The position numbers and the translations under genes are program-made. Positions 13,562 through 21,605 of a stretch of DNA of 33,117 nt are shown here, one piece after another; positions within the stretch are counted from its first letter, which is position 1; the number at the start of each line of letters is the position of its first letter. Below the pieces are notes generated by a model, which saw only the letters and a program-made list of their open reading frames with translations, ran no database searches and was not told where the DNA came from. Location: the IMG/VR virus record IMGVR_UViG_3300022746_000042, positions 1 to 33,117 of that record; one strand, written 5' to 3'. This DNA is from a virus.

Positions 13562-14271
13562 ACGGGTGTTCCAGTTTGTCCGCCGCCCGGTGTAACGCCA
13601 CCATGCTTGTGCGTGTGGACGCTAGTGCCATTGGCCATCACATCGCCGGTTACATTCATGGCCCCATTCACGGTGAAAGTGGGCGTGGTGAGCGTGACAG
13701 ACGTCGTGCCATTGATTTCAATTGTGCCCCCATTCAATTGAATGTCGGGGGCTTCCAAAATCACGGCGGTTGGCGAATGAATCTTAATGCCGGTCGTTCC
13801 AAATTGCACGTATTGTGTGGGGGCCGCGTTAAGTGCCCCGCCCAAATACATACCATCCGAAAAACTGTATTGGCGAAGGCTTCCGGGATTACCCTGCGCC
13901 TTTGTGGTCTTAATTTTGGAAATGTCGCGCGACGCAAAAACGGCCACACCAATGTCGCCAGCTTGGGGGTCAATGATGATGCCGTTGGTGCCGCCTTGCA
14001 TCCGCAAATAAGGCACATTGTAGATGGTGACATGGGGCGTCGGATTACCCTGACCGTCCAATTGATTGACCATGGGCGTAATATCAACAAATCCCACGGG
14101 CGACACTCCGCCAACGTTGGTGCAAGCTTCAATGCGCACCAACGTTGCCGTTTGCATTTTGGCAAGCGCCTGATTCACCATGAATGCGATGTTGTTGAAG
14201 TCACCCCAGGTGCTTTGCGGCTTCAGTTGGCCGCTAGGGATGCCGTCACTGTCTTGCGATGGCGAGGCCAT
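13558..14271 (-). CDS. Gp138/gpV-like tail spike (membrane-piercing) protein
   Basis: This 237-residue protein has an N-terminal OB-like domain (A-T-L-V-R-I-E-A-C, D-I-T-P-M-V-N-Q-L-D, P-H-V-T-I-Y-N-V-P-Y-L-R, P-Q-A-G-D-I-G-V-A-V-F-A-S-R-D). A beta-helical stem follows (I-Q-L-N-G-G-T-I-E-I-N-G), and the C-terminal apex H-T-H-K-H-G-G can bind a metal ion as in Gp138 and gpV spikes. It would form the trimeric needle at the tail tip that pierces the outer membrane. ATG 14271 is preceded by GGGGGAA at good spacing. Longer frames to 14325 start at TTG. It overlaps the hub gene by 26 bases. Confidence 0.82.
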   Translation of the reverse strand: MASPSQDSDGIPSGQLKPQSTWGDFNNIAFMVNQALAKMQTATLVRIEACTNVGGVSPVGFVDITPMVNQLDGQGNPTPHVTIYNVPYLRMQGGTNGIIIDPQAGDIGVAVFASRDISKIKTTKAQGNPGSLRQYSFSDGMYLGGALNAAPTQYVQFGTTGIKIHSPTAVILEAPDIQLNGGTIEINGTTSVTLTTPTFTVNGAMNVTGDVMANGTSVHTHKHGGVTPGGGQTGTPV

Positions 14272-15121
14272 TGGTGTTCCCCCGAATTGTTGAGAACCAA
14301 GCACCGCCCGGCTTTTCAGCTTCAAGCCGATGGCTGATTGACGTCACGACCCATTGGCCGCACGCTTGTTGAACGTCGCTTTGAATTTGCACCGAGCCAC
14401 CGAAAACGACCGCTGGATTGAATAGCGTTTGAAAGTTGACGCCCACACCATCAAACGTGGGATATCCGATAAGTCCTGACGATGACGAAAGCAATGGCAT
14501 AAAACCCTTGCGTGATTCAAATTTGTTTGTAATCGCCAAAACCTTGTCATCGATATACAGTGAAAAGTTAGCCGCCCGTGCCAGTTCTAAGGCTTGCTCC
14601 TTGAGCGTATTGGCAACATAAACATCGGTGAGCATGACACTGACATTATTGTTTTCAAATACCAAACCCATATCTTTGGCAATTCTTTCCATGACGATTG
14701 CCACATTGACGCCACCTTTGATGCTCAAAGGTTTTACCGCTTGCAATCCGTTGAAAAACGCCGATTGGGCCTGAATGTGCAAATACACATCGGGCATGCT
14801 TTGGTAATCGGCCCATGCGTTAACGATGTTGCCAGCAAACACCAATGTTTCAACTGCACCGTCGATTGCATAGACTTCAACCGTGTTTGGAATCAACGTG
14901 CCGGGCTTCCATTGCAAGGTGGTGACGCTGTTCATGTCAAGCTGACCCACACCGTAAATCTTGGCCCGTAATGTGCCCATCATCATGCCGCCCGCTTTGT
15001 CGATATCAACAACTGAGCGAAAGTCTTGAAGCGTGATCGTGTCGTTTTCAGACGAACCGAATTTGCCAGTGCCAAGTGTTATGACAAAGCGCAATTGTTT
15101 CTTGTTGTCAAATGAGGGCAT
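14246..15121 (-). CDS. Baseplate hub protein
   Basis: This 291-residue protein has the arrangement of phage hub subunits related to T4 gp27 and Mu gpP: a beta N-terminus (R-F-V-I-T-L-G-T-G, L-R-A-K-I-Y-G), a second beta domain (V-E-V-Y-A-I-D, V-Y-L-H-I-Q-A-Q), and a helical insertion (V-A-I-V-M-E-R-I-A-K-D-M-G-L). The C-terminal stretch is G-Q-W-V-V-T-S-I-S-H-R-L-E, as found in hub proteins near the spike-binding site. It adapts six-fold tube symmetry to the three-fold spike encoded next door. It overlaps the plug-like gene by 14 bases. Confidence 0.72.
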   Translation of the reverse strand: MPSFDNKKQLRFVITLGTGKFGSSENDTITLQDFRSVVDIDKAGGMMMGTLRAKIYGVGQLDMNSVTTLQWKPGTLIPNTVEVYAIDGAVETLVFAGNIVNAWADYQSMPDVYLHIQAQSAFFNGLQAVKPLSIKGGVNVAIVMERIAKDMGLVFENNNVSVMLTDVYVANTLKEQALELARAANFSLYIDDKVLAITNKFESRKGFMPLLSSSSGLIGYPTFDGVGVNFQTLFNPAVVFGGSVQIQSDVQQACGQWVVTSISHRLEAEKPGGAWFSTIRGNTNGLAIARQ

Positions 15122-15416
15122 TTTCGTCCGCCGTCAAATAAACAAGGGTGAAACGTGAGCCAAGACCGGTATAAATTGGGTCGTCGTGACCTTGGGTATC
15201 AATGAAAAGCAAGTTGCCGACAAAGCCCACATATTCACGACAAATCAGCGGGTCAGCGTCATGCGCCAGCACGCCAACGACAACATCGACGCCATCGGAA
15301 TTGATATCGACAAAAATACCTTGGGGCTTTTGAGTTATCAGGATTTGGCAGTTTTGGCCGCCCAACACAACTTTGGTCAATTGTGAAGGCACGGGGCGCA
15401 ATGGGACGTTTTGCAT
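15108..15416 (-). CDS. Baseplate plug-like protein (Pam3 gp18 type)
   Basis: This 102-residue beta-rich protein contains Q-N-C-Q-I-L-I-T-Q-K, a central I-C-R-E-Y-V-G-F-V-G-N-L-L-F-I-D-T-Q-G, and D-P-I-Y-T-G-L-G-S-R-F-T-L-V-Y-L. This pattern is seen in the small plug protein of minimal contractile baseplates such as cyanophage Pam3. It would sit inside the tail tube end above the hub. It starts directly at the stop of the Dit-like gene and overlaps the hub gene, consistent with stoichiometric assembly. The family call is by recognised pattern only. Confidence 0.65.
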   Translation of the reverse strand: MQNVPLRPVPSQLTKVVLGGQNCQILITQKPQGIFVDINSDGVDVVVGVLAHDADPLICREYVGFVGNLLFIDTQGHDDPIYTGLGSRFTLVYLTADENALI

Positions 15417-16171
15417 TATTGTGTCGCCCCTTGCAAATAATTCGACACCTTCAAACCGAGTGCTGGCAATTTGTTTGCAAGGCTCTTCAATGTGGACGTC
15501 GGTGGTGTGGTGGCTTGCACCTTGCCGCTGTCGGATTGTGGGGTTGCCCCTGGGTCTTTAGGCGCATCGATTCCACCCGGATTCGCCATGCCATACAGTG
15601 CCGACACTTGCCGAATTTCTTTCAAATTGATTTCCACAATCAATAGCGTCGCACCCTTTGAGCTTCGACGCTGATAGTTGTAACGCTCAACGCTGTAATT
15701 GATGTACGTCACTTCGGGCGTCACGACGCTGTAAAGGTCGGTCGATTTGCACGCGGCATCAATCGCTTCCAAGAAGCTTCGACGGTTGCTTTCACTGCCA
15801 GTGAGACACAACGTCACGGCGGGTGACGCTGCGGTTTCCACTTTGTTGTAGCTGGCAAAACTGCCTTGTTCAATTGGGAAATCACTGACGCGCGTTTCTT
15901 TGGAATACTCCACGGAGCCGGTCGACAATGTCGAACCGATACCGACGGCATCCAATGCGTTACTGACTAGCCCACTCAACTTTGAAGGGTCGCCCAGCGG
16001 ACGCCCTTTGCTGTCGAAAATGCCCCAGCGTGTTTGCACTTGGAGAACGCGCCAAAGCAACCCTTGAAGCACCCCCAAGCTGGCGCGTAACGCCGGTGGG
16101 AAATTTGGTGAACGTGGTATTGCCGGAACACCTGGCACGTTGGGGATGTTGGGGAACGGGATAAGTGGCAT
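15416..16171 (-). CDS. Dit-like tail/baseplate protein
   Basis: This 251-residue protein has a Pro-rich start (F-P-N-I-P-N-V-P-G-V-P-A-I-P), then R-W-G-I-F-D. A beta domain follows with Y-S-K-E-T-R-V-S-D-F-P-I-E-Q-G-S-F-A-S-Y-N-K-V. This V-x-x-x-P-I-E-x-G-x-F-x-x-Y-N-K phrase is a mark of the Dit-like N-terminal domain of contractile tails. A helix (R-R-S-F-L-E-A-I-D-A-A) and a linker-like C-terminus follow. It would form the ring at the distal end of the tube. Its position between tape measure and plug genes fits. It starts 1 base after the tape measure stop. Confidence 0.72.
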   Translation of the reverse strand: MPLIPFPNIPNVPGVPAIPRSPNFPPALRASLGVLQGLLWRVLQVQTRWGIFDSKGRPLGDPSKLSGLVSNALDAVGIGSTLSTGSVEYSKETRVSDFPIEQGSFASYNKVETAASPAVTLCLTGSESNRRSFLEAIDAACKSTDLYSVVTPEVTYINYSVERYNYQRRSSKGATLLIVEINLKEIRQVSALYGMANPGGIDAPKDPGATPQSDSGKVQATTPPTSTLKSLANKLPALGLKVSNYLQGATQ

Positions 16172-16172
16172 G

Positions 16173-18023
16173 TCACATCAATCCGTAGTTGGCTTGCGAA
16201 GTAAACAGGTAGTCTAATGACTTGCCCATGTCTTTGGCAATTCCATTCGCATCCGTGGCGGCGGAATACACCTTCACTTCACCGATGTGAGTTTCAACGC
16301 TTCGATTTCCGCCGCTCGGGGCCGCTGCCAAGTTCGCTTGGGCACGCACCCCCGCGCCAGCACCGGCGGCGGCTTGTGTGGCCCCTGGGATGCCCCCAAG
16401 CATTGCCGCTGCGAGTTGACCCCGCAAAGAAGCTTCACCAGACGTATCGCGTGGACGTTCATAGTGCGTAGATACAGCAGCACCGGCGGCGGCGGCAGTT
16501 GTTGAGCGGCGCAAAATATCACCCGCACGGCGTTCATTACCTTGCGTCAATTCATATTGCATGAAGGCCAATTGCTCTTCAAACGATGAACCCTTAATGT
16601 CTTTCCCAAACACCTTTTTGAATTCGGCTTGTCGGTCAGGATGCCATTGACCGAGCCCATAGGCTTTGCCACTGTCACCCACTCTTTCGGGATTAAACGA
16701 CGATTCGCGACTGATATTGGCGACAAGCCCGGCGGCTTGCTCTTTGGTCCACCCCTGCGCCTGAAAATACGACATGGCGGCGCTTTGTGGGATTGCCGTG
16801 CGCTGATTGACTGTGGGCGCTGAACTTGGGGATTCGGCACCGTAGGTTTTGCCGTTGCCTTCCATGACTTCGGCGGCGGCAATTTTGGCCTTACCCCAAT
16901 CACGATCAATGAACACCGCTGAAAGCACTTTTCCAACAGCACCCGCGCGATAAATGATATCCCCCAAAGCGTCTTTGAGCCAACGAATGGCAAACCCAGC
17001 CGCTTTGAATCCGGGTTCCCATTTGGCCCAATCAATGAAGCTGTCACCCCCGCGTTTCCATACTTCGTAGTCTTGCCATAGGGCGGCAATTGCGGCCGCC
17101 AATGCAGTCACGGCCACGATGGTCAGATTCAAGGGGATGGCCGCGATTGCGATTGCTGCCAAGCCCGTGGCGATGATGGCCAAGAACGCTTGCACGAATT
17201 CTTTGTTATCACGACACCATGCGCCAAAGTCGGCCATCACAGTAAACATTTTTTCAAGCGCAGGGGTTGCCGCCGATAAAAGTTCGCGCCCGAATGCTTC
17301 AAAGCTTTGACGGCTACCCGTCATGGCTTCGCGCAAACGGCTTGATTCTTCGGCTTGCTGTTTCGTCACCGCCCCATATTCTTTTTGGCGGCGAATTGAC
17401 AATTCGACTTCAGAACGACCCTTCAAAAGAAGTTGCATCGTGCCTTGGTCGATACCCATCATTCGACCCATATTGTTTGCGGTCGTTCGGTCCATTCGGC
17501 TGAAGCGGTCAGCCAGGTCAATCAATATATCGTTGACGGGACGGGCCTTACCTGTGGCATCCGCCAAACTCACCCCCAATGCCGAGAAATAGGGAATCAG
17601 GCCAGATTGGCCGGTAAGTTGCAATTCAGTTTGGGACTTACTGAGCATGTCCATGGTGCCCTGCAAACCGTCAGCAGTACCGCCCGCAAGTTCAGCCGCA
17701 TTGGACCAAGCCGACACGGTCGAAACACTGGCACCCAAATTCTTTGAAAAGCGATCAAGGGCGGCTGATGATTCAATCATCTGTTCCGCAAAGCGTTTGA
17801 CGGCCATGGTGCCACCAATGAGCGCCAAGAATTTGGCGGCGCTTTTGGCGACATTGTCGAAACCTTCAGCCCCGTCCTTGCCTGTCTTTTTGAGTTTACC
17901 GCCTGTCTTTTCGGCTTCAGCGCCGGTCCCCTGCAAGCCTTTATCGACTTTAGCTTTACCCGCGTTGAATTCCGACGAATCCAAGCCGAGCGTTACCAAC
18001 AAACTGTCGATGATGGTTGCCAT
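16173..18023 (-). CDS. Tape measure protein with C-terminal lysozyme-like domain
   Basis: This 616-residue protein begins I-I-D-S-L-L-V-T-L-G-L-D-S-S-E-F-N-A-G, typical of phage tape measure N-termini. A long helical region with a hydrophobic segment follows (about residues 280-315, I-I-A-T-G-L-A-A-I-A-I-A-A-I). From about residue 417 to 540 there is a phage tail lysozyme-like domain: Y-F-Q-A-Q-G-W-T-K-E-Q-A-A-G-L-V-A-N-I-S-R-E-S, Y-G-L-G-Q-W-H, and Y-E-L-T. The candidate catalytic Glu lies in S-R-E-S. It sets tail length and locally opens peptidoglycan during DNA entry. It follows the chaperone frameshift genes, which is the classical order. Confidence 0.88.
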   Translation of the reverse strand: MATIIDSLLVTLGLDSSEFNAGKAKVDKGLQGTGAEAEKTGGKLKKTGKDGAEGFDNVAKSAAKFLALIGGTMAVKRFAEQMIESSAALDRFSKNLGASVSTVSAWSNAAELAGGTADGLQGTMDMLSKSQTELQLTGQSGLIPYFSALGVSLADATGKARPVNDILIDLADRFSRMDRTTANNMGRMMGIDQGTMQLLLKGRSEVELSIRRQKEYGAVTKQQAEESSRLREAMTGSRQSFEAFGRELLSAATPALEKMFTVMADFGAWCRDNKEFVQAFLAIIATGLAAIAIAAIPLNLTIVAVTALAAAIAALWQDYEVWKRGGDSFIDWAKWEPGFKAAGFAIRWLKDALGDIIYRAGAVGKVLSAVFIDRDWGKAKIAAAEVMEGNGKTYGAESPSSAPTVNQRTAIPQSAAMSYFQAQGWTKEQAAGLVANISRESSFNPERVGDSGKAYGLGQWHPDRQAEFKKVFGKDIKGSSFEEQLAFMQYELTQGNERRAGDILRRSTTAAAAGAAVSTHYERPRDTSGEASLRGQLAAAMLGGIPGATQAAAGAGAGVRAQANLAAAPSGGNRSVETHIGEVKVYSAATDANGIAKDMGKSLDYLFTSQANYGLM

Positions 18024-18028
18024 GTGAG

Positions 18029-18201
18029 TTATTCCCGATTAGCCAATGCCATATTGTAGTCATCAACCGTTATGACTTCCAGCATGTCGTACACGTCCTG
18101 AACACCATAAGCGGTGTCGAGTTCATGCAGCGTTGCCATGCGTTTTGAAAGTAACGTGCCGATTGGCGCTGACACGTTTAGGTATTCTGCGAAGCCTTTT
18201 T
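18029..18201 (-). CDS. Tail assembly chaperone extension (T part) made by -1 frameshift
   Basis: This frame has no convincing start of its own. It begins as an overlap with the end of the chaperone gene and encodes G-F-A-E-Y-L-N-V-S-A-P-I, then V-Q-D-V-Y-D-M-L-E-V-I-T-V-D-D-Y-N, which resembles the gpT-type C-termini of lambda-like gpGT fusions. The frame is -1 relative to the upstream gene, the usual direction. A slip at the A-run gives a fused chaperone of about 202 residues (147 plus 55). It ends 5 bases before the tape measure start. The fusion is thought to bind the tape measure and recruit tube subunits. Confidence 0.75.
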
Positions 18202-18636
18202 GTTGGCCGCCGCCGGTAAGCCGCCTGAGATTGAGGGGGCGACGGCCTTCAAAAAACCCGTGTGGAGTTTCCACACTTCAGCACGCAATTTGACGCGGGT
18301 TGCAATCTCTTCAATGTCCTCTTCAATCAAATTGCGCACGACATGCGGTTTGCTTGAATCGGGCATGATTTGCACGCATTGCCACATTTCGGCAAGCAAA
18401 GGTTCAGCGACTTCCCATTTCAGGCCCGATAAGGCTTTAATGCCGACTTCGGCCATGCCCGCCATGCCCAGGCGATCAAATCCTGCGGGGAGTTCCACGC
18501 CACCGGCCATGAGTGCCAAGATGGCCCGCATTGCCCATGATTCCGCCTTGCTGGCTGGGAGTTCTGTCAAGACAAACACTTTGCCATTGTCGCGGCCTTG
18601 GTCTTGAACTGTGAAATTTGCTGTTGAACGTGCCAT
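18178..18636 (-). CDS. Tail assembly chaperone (G part)
   Basis: This 152-residue protein is located between the tube and tape measure genes, the position of gpG-type tail chaperones. It is mainly helical (A-E-S-W-A-M-R-A-I-L-A-L-M-A-G-G, I-E-E-D-I-E-E-I-A-T-R-V-K-L-R-A-E-V-W) and ends S-I-S-G-G-L-P-A-A-A-N-K-K. A GGAGAGG ribosome site lies 8 bases upstream of ATG 18636. Part of translation should shift frame near its end to make the long form. The unshifted protein is the abundant partner that keeps the tape measure soluble. Confidence 0.8.
   Translation of the reverse strand: MARSTANFTVQDQGRDNGKVFVLTELPASKAESWAMRAILALMAGGVELPAGFDRLGMAGMAEVGIKALSGLKWEVAEPLLAEMWQCVQIMPDSSKPHVVRNLIEEDIEEIATRVKLRAEVWKLHTGFLKAVAPSISGGLPAAANKKASQNT
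18196..18202 (-). promoter_or_regulatory. Programmed -1 frameshift site (C-AAA-AAG)
   Basis: In the chaperone frame the codons read AAC AAA AAG GCT. A run of five A followed by G allows lysine tRNAs to slip back one base into the frame encoding the T part. The heptamer is a near match to the efficient A-AAA-AAG site. The unshifted frame stops 16 bases later at 18178. Confidence 0.6.
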
Positions 18637-18683
18637 TTGTGTTACCTCTCCGTAACGTGTGTGATTCCTCTCCTAAATTTGGT

Positions 18684-18738
18684 GCCCCGGGCGTGCGCTG
18701 GGAGAGGGCAACGCGACCTTGTGGATCTTGCCCGGGGC
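18684..18738 (-). promoter_or_regulatory. 9-bp inverted repeat between tube and chaperone genes
   Basis: GCCCCGGGC (18684-18692) and GCCCGGGGC (18730-18738) are exact inverted complements separated by 37 bases, in the 114-base gap after the tube gene. No T-tract follows on either strand. A processing or attenuation structure that lowers chaperone expression relative to tube protein is possible. Confidence 0.5.
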
Positions 18739-18750
18739 GAACTGGTTGCC

Positions 18751-19188
18751 TTACAGCAAAGAGCGGTTGACGCTTTCCCAGGTGATGACGTAATCCACTG
18801 GTTGCAACACTTTCTGTGCATCAGGGATTTGTTTGGCGTTCGTGAGAATGCCGCGTGTCAACGTGAACGATTCGCCGGTTGACGGCAAAGCGATCGTGCC
18901 TGAAATGTAGAACACTTCGCGGGCGGTCTTCATTGCCTGAATCACAGCCGTGAAAATGTCTTTGCTGGGGCTGTCCGCTTGAAGCGTGATGGTTTGCTTG
19001 GTCGGGTTTGGAGTGAAACCGGCGGTCATGCGGCCATCAACGCCCATTTGGATTTCGGCCAAATCAATCGCTTCTGTTGCAAATGCCTTGTCGCTGGCAT
19101 AGCCGCGAAGCTGCACCGGTGCCGGAAACAAACCGGCGACGACAAGGGTGAAAACGCTATTCGCGCTGGTGATTGTTGTATCTGCCAT
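18751..19188 (-). CDS. Tail tube protein
   Basis: This 145-residue protein lies directly downstream of the sheath gene, the usual place of the tube. It is beta-rich, with A-N-S-V-F-T-L-V-V, Q-L-R-G-Y-A-S-D-K-A-F, E-I-Q-M-G-V-D-G-R-M-T-A-G-F, and Q-T-I-T-L-Q-A-D-S-P-S. The D-G-R-M-T-A-G core pattern is typical of tube proteins of DUF3277-type phages. ATG 19188 is preceded by GGGGAAAA, and a start four codons upstream lacks this site. It stacks as hexameric rings to form the DNA channel inside the sheath. Confidence 0.75.
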   Translation of the reverse strand: MADTTITSANSVFTLVVAGLFPAPVQLRGYASDKAFATEAIDLAEIQMGVDGRMTAGFTPNPTKQTITLQADSPSKDIFTAVIQAMKTAREVFYISGTIALPSTGESFTLTRGILTNAKQIPDAQKVLQPVDYVITWESVNRSLL

Positions 19189-19200
19189 GGTTTTCCCCAA

Positions 19201-20682
19201 TTACATGATATCGATTGAAGCGACGGTGATTTTTTGGACCGCGCCGCCGTCGGTGTACCAAAAATTGATAACTGGCGTGCCACGGTTGCCACGAACTTGC
19301 GCACCTGGGTCCAAAATTTGCAAGTAGTAACCTTGCTGTTCAATGATGGTCGCCACATCCAAACCGGCAGCCTGATTCACTTGGGCGGCTTGTGATGCCG
19401 ACAAGCTAATGCCGGTGCGAATGCTGCCAAAGTTGATGCCAGATGTGATTGGGTCAATCATTGCCGCGCGAATCAGCGAGTAACCCGATTCGTTGTAAGG
19501 CACTGACTTGATGTTGGTCAACAAGGACAACAAGGCCAATTGGAATTGCGCATTCAAATACACCTGATCAACAAACGTATCAACCCATTTCCATTTGCCG
19601 GACATTTGGCCGTTGTACATGAAATTGAATTGGTCATTTGCCGTGGCGTAAGAGCCATAGAAGCTGTAACCGTTAGCCAACAAGTTGGCGGCGGTTTGCT
19701 GGTCGGTGACTGTGGGCACAAAACCGCTTTGCGATTTGAATGCCGCAGTGATGCGACCGTTCAAACGTGAGAAGTCAATCGATGCGACTGAACCCAATGT
19801 GAACGCAGCCAATTCCTTGGTGTTGTACACAGGAACCACGCCCTCATAACCCAACGACTTAGCAACCGCACCGAAACAGGTTGTGGAACCGTTCACGATG
19901 GCTTGCGCATCAGTGTCCCAGCATACGTACATGTAACGCTGGTTTTGGGCATTCGTCCACACGGCAAAGTTTTCTTTGTCCGCAATCAATGGTTCCCACA
20001 TGGTCATAAAGTCGACCCAATTTTGTGTGGCGGCTTTGACTGCATCCATGGCCGTGGCCGGTGTGTCAGCAATGTCACCTTGGGACAAAATCGCACCGGT
20101 GGCGCTGGTAAACATCAGGCCGGTCGACAACGTGCCAGTGGCAAACGTAATGGTCGACGCAGCGCCCGTGGTGGCGCTGTTCAAGCTGAATGTGCTGTTC
20201 ACAGCATTCCATGTGCAAGTTGGCTTGCCGGTACCGGTGAAACCTGCGGTGATTTTTGTCGCGGCATCACTGAAGCTAGTGGCCGTGGCAAGGTTGATGC
20301 TTGACGATGTGAAGCTTGTGCCATCGACGGTCACAGTCAGCACGCCCGAGAGGGCTTGAAGCTGGGTCAACGTCATGCCGGACAAATTGCCCGATTGCAA
20401 CCACGCAGCACGGTCAGCCGCAACGTATGGTGCAAAGTACAGCGTGCCGGGCTTGATTGTTGAATTGTCAAAACCCAAGAAATAAACTTGAGCGATGGCA
20501 TATTCAGCGGACGAAGCACCGAAGAAAGCCTTAACCGCATCGGCGCTGGCGAATGAACGCACGGCCATTGTCGGGAGCAAAAGGCTTTGGGAAAGGATGA
20601 CGCCGTTTAGAGCCAGCGGATTACCGCCGGAACCAACGACGCCGGGATTTACGACAACAATGTCACTGGCCGGGATAGTCAT
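19201..20682 (-). CDS. Contractile tail sheath protein (DUF3383 type)
   Basis: This 493-residue protein matches the DUF3383 tail sheath group. The N-terminus is D-I-V-V-V-N-P-G-V-V, with S-F-A-S-A-D-A-V-K-A-F-F-G and A-Q-V-Y-F-L-G-F. A Thr/Ser-rich inserted domain spans about residues 110-200. The C-terminal half has the conserved W-V-D-F-M-T-M-W-E-P, S-R-L-N-G-R-I-T-A-A-F-K, and Y-N-G-Q-M-S-G-K-W-K-W-V-D-T-F-V-D-Q-V-Y-L-N stretches. It forms the contractile outer tail and defines the phage as a myovirus. A GAGGTGAAC ribosome site precedes ATG 20682. Confidence 0.88.
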   Translation of the reverse strand: MTIPASDIVVVNPGVVGSGGNPLALNGVILSQSLLLPTMAVRSFASADAVKAFFGASSAEYAIAQVYFLGFDNSTIKPGTLYFAPYVAADRAAWLQSGNLSGMTLTQLQALSGVLTVTVDGTSFTSSSINLATATSFSDAATKITAGFTGTGKPTCTWNAVNSTFSLNSATTGAASTITFATGTLSTGLMFTSATGAILSQGDIADTPATAMDAVKAATQNWVDFMTMWEPLIADKENFAVWTNAQNQRYMYVCWDTDAQAIVNGSTTCFGAVAKSLGYEGVVPVYNTKELAAFTLGSVASIDFSRLNGRITAAFKSQSGFVPTVTDQQTAANLLANGYSFYGSYATANDQFNFMYNGQMSGKWKWVDTFVDQVYLNAQFQLALLSLLTNIKSVPYNESGYSLIRAAMIDPITSGINFGSIRTGISLSASQAAQVNQAAGLDVATIIEQQGYYLQILDPGAQVRGNRGTPVINFWYTDGGAVQKITVASIDIM

Positions 20683-20718
20683 TTGTTCACCTCAATTCAA
20701 TAAGTGGTAATCCGAAAA

Positions 20719-21234
20719 TTACGGGCTCACAACATCAGCGGGGAGAACTTTAGCCAAGACCAAAGAATCCGCATAATCTTGTGGGACCGTAACGGTTGGA
20801 TTGTATTGCATGGAAGCCGTCAACGTCCATCGGCTTTCATACTGTTGTTCCCCTGTGAGCAATGGCGATTGAATGCCATCGGACGTGTAAAGCGGCTTGA
20901 TGTTTGCGGGGAAATGAGCGAAGCCCCAATGGGAACGAAAGGCGGTTTTTGCCGTCTTGCAAAATTCCCCAGCTTGGGTGCCATAAAAATCAATTTGCAC
21001 GTCGATGCGTGATGGGCCATAAATTGTGGCGGTACCGGCGAGCGGCTGGTAATCCGTGGCCGGTACACTCAAATCAACCTGCAAAAGTTCAGTCAGCACA
21101 CAGCACGGATTCGACGGCAACGCCACACGGTTGACCTGTGCGCGGACCACCTGCCCACCTGGCACGAATGGCGTCAAAAAGTCTTTGAGTGCATCAATTA
21201 CTTGATCAACTGAAATGCTTGCGGTGTACATCAT
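20719..21234 (-). CDS. Probable tail terminator / neck protein
   Basis: This 171-residue protein begins with M-M-Y-T-A-S-I-S-V-D-Q-V-I-D-A-L-K-D-F-L. Next comes a beta sheet rich region (V-V-R-A-Q-V-N-R-V-A-L-P, T-A-T-I-Y-G-P-S-R-I-D-V-Q-I-D-F-Y-G). Members of the LIC_12616-like phage group have this arrangement and lie between head-tail connector and sheath genes, where tail terminator proteins are encoded. The start is ATG 21234 or the adjacent ATG 21231. It overlaps the upstream stop. The family identification is moderate. Confidence 0.6.
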   Translation of the reverse strand: MMYTASISVDQVIDALKDFLTPFVPGGQVVRAQVNRVALPSNPCCVLTELLQVDLSVPATDYQPLAGTATIYGPSRIDVQIDFYGTQAGEFCKTAKTAFRSHWGFAHFPANIKPLYTSDGIQSPLLTGEQQYESRWTLTASMQYNPTVTVPQDYADSLVLAKVLPADVVSP

Positions 21235-21605
21235 TGCCCCTGCAAAACAATTGCAGCCTTGGTCCAATCGGGCCAGCTTTCCAGCACTTTGACGACAAGC
21301 CAAGTTTCAGAATCATTCTTGCGTTTGACAATGTCGCCGCCGGTTTGATTTGGACGCACAACCCCCGCGAGGGCTCCACGCAAATAAATCGCACGAATGG
21401 TGCCTTGAATATTCAGGCCATCCAATTGTTTAATGTCATTTGCATCCAATGCTTGCACTTGCGCGGGGCCGCTCACGGGGGCCGCAAACGATGGTACTTG
21501 TTTGGCCCCAGCGCCGATGGTAAAACCCGTCGACCGTAAAACGTTGACGGTTTCATTCGGGTTCACGGTGCTGGTCACACCATTGGCGATTCCGCGCAAG
21601 TCCAT
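21231..21605 (-). CDS. Hypothetical head-tail connector region protein
   Basis: This 124-residue protein is coupled to neighbours by small overlaps (1 base upstream, 4 bases downstream). It is beta-rich, with V-T-S-T-V-N-P-N-E-T-V-N-V-L, an I-R-A-I-Y-L-R-G core, and E-T-W-L-V-V-K-V-L-E-S-W-P-D-W near the C-terminus. Placement between an HK97 gp10-like gene and the terminator-like gene fits a head-completion or stopper protein. No specific family is recognised from sequence, so the role is by position only. Confidence 0.55.
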   Translation of the reverse strand: MDLRGIANGVTSTVNPNETVNVLRSTGFTIGAGAKQVPSFAAPVSGPAQVQALDANDIKQLDGLNIQGTIRAIYLRGALAGVVRPNQTGGDIVKRKNDSETWLVVKVLESWPDWTKAAIVLQGQ

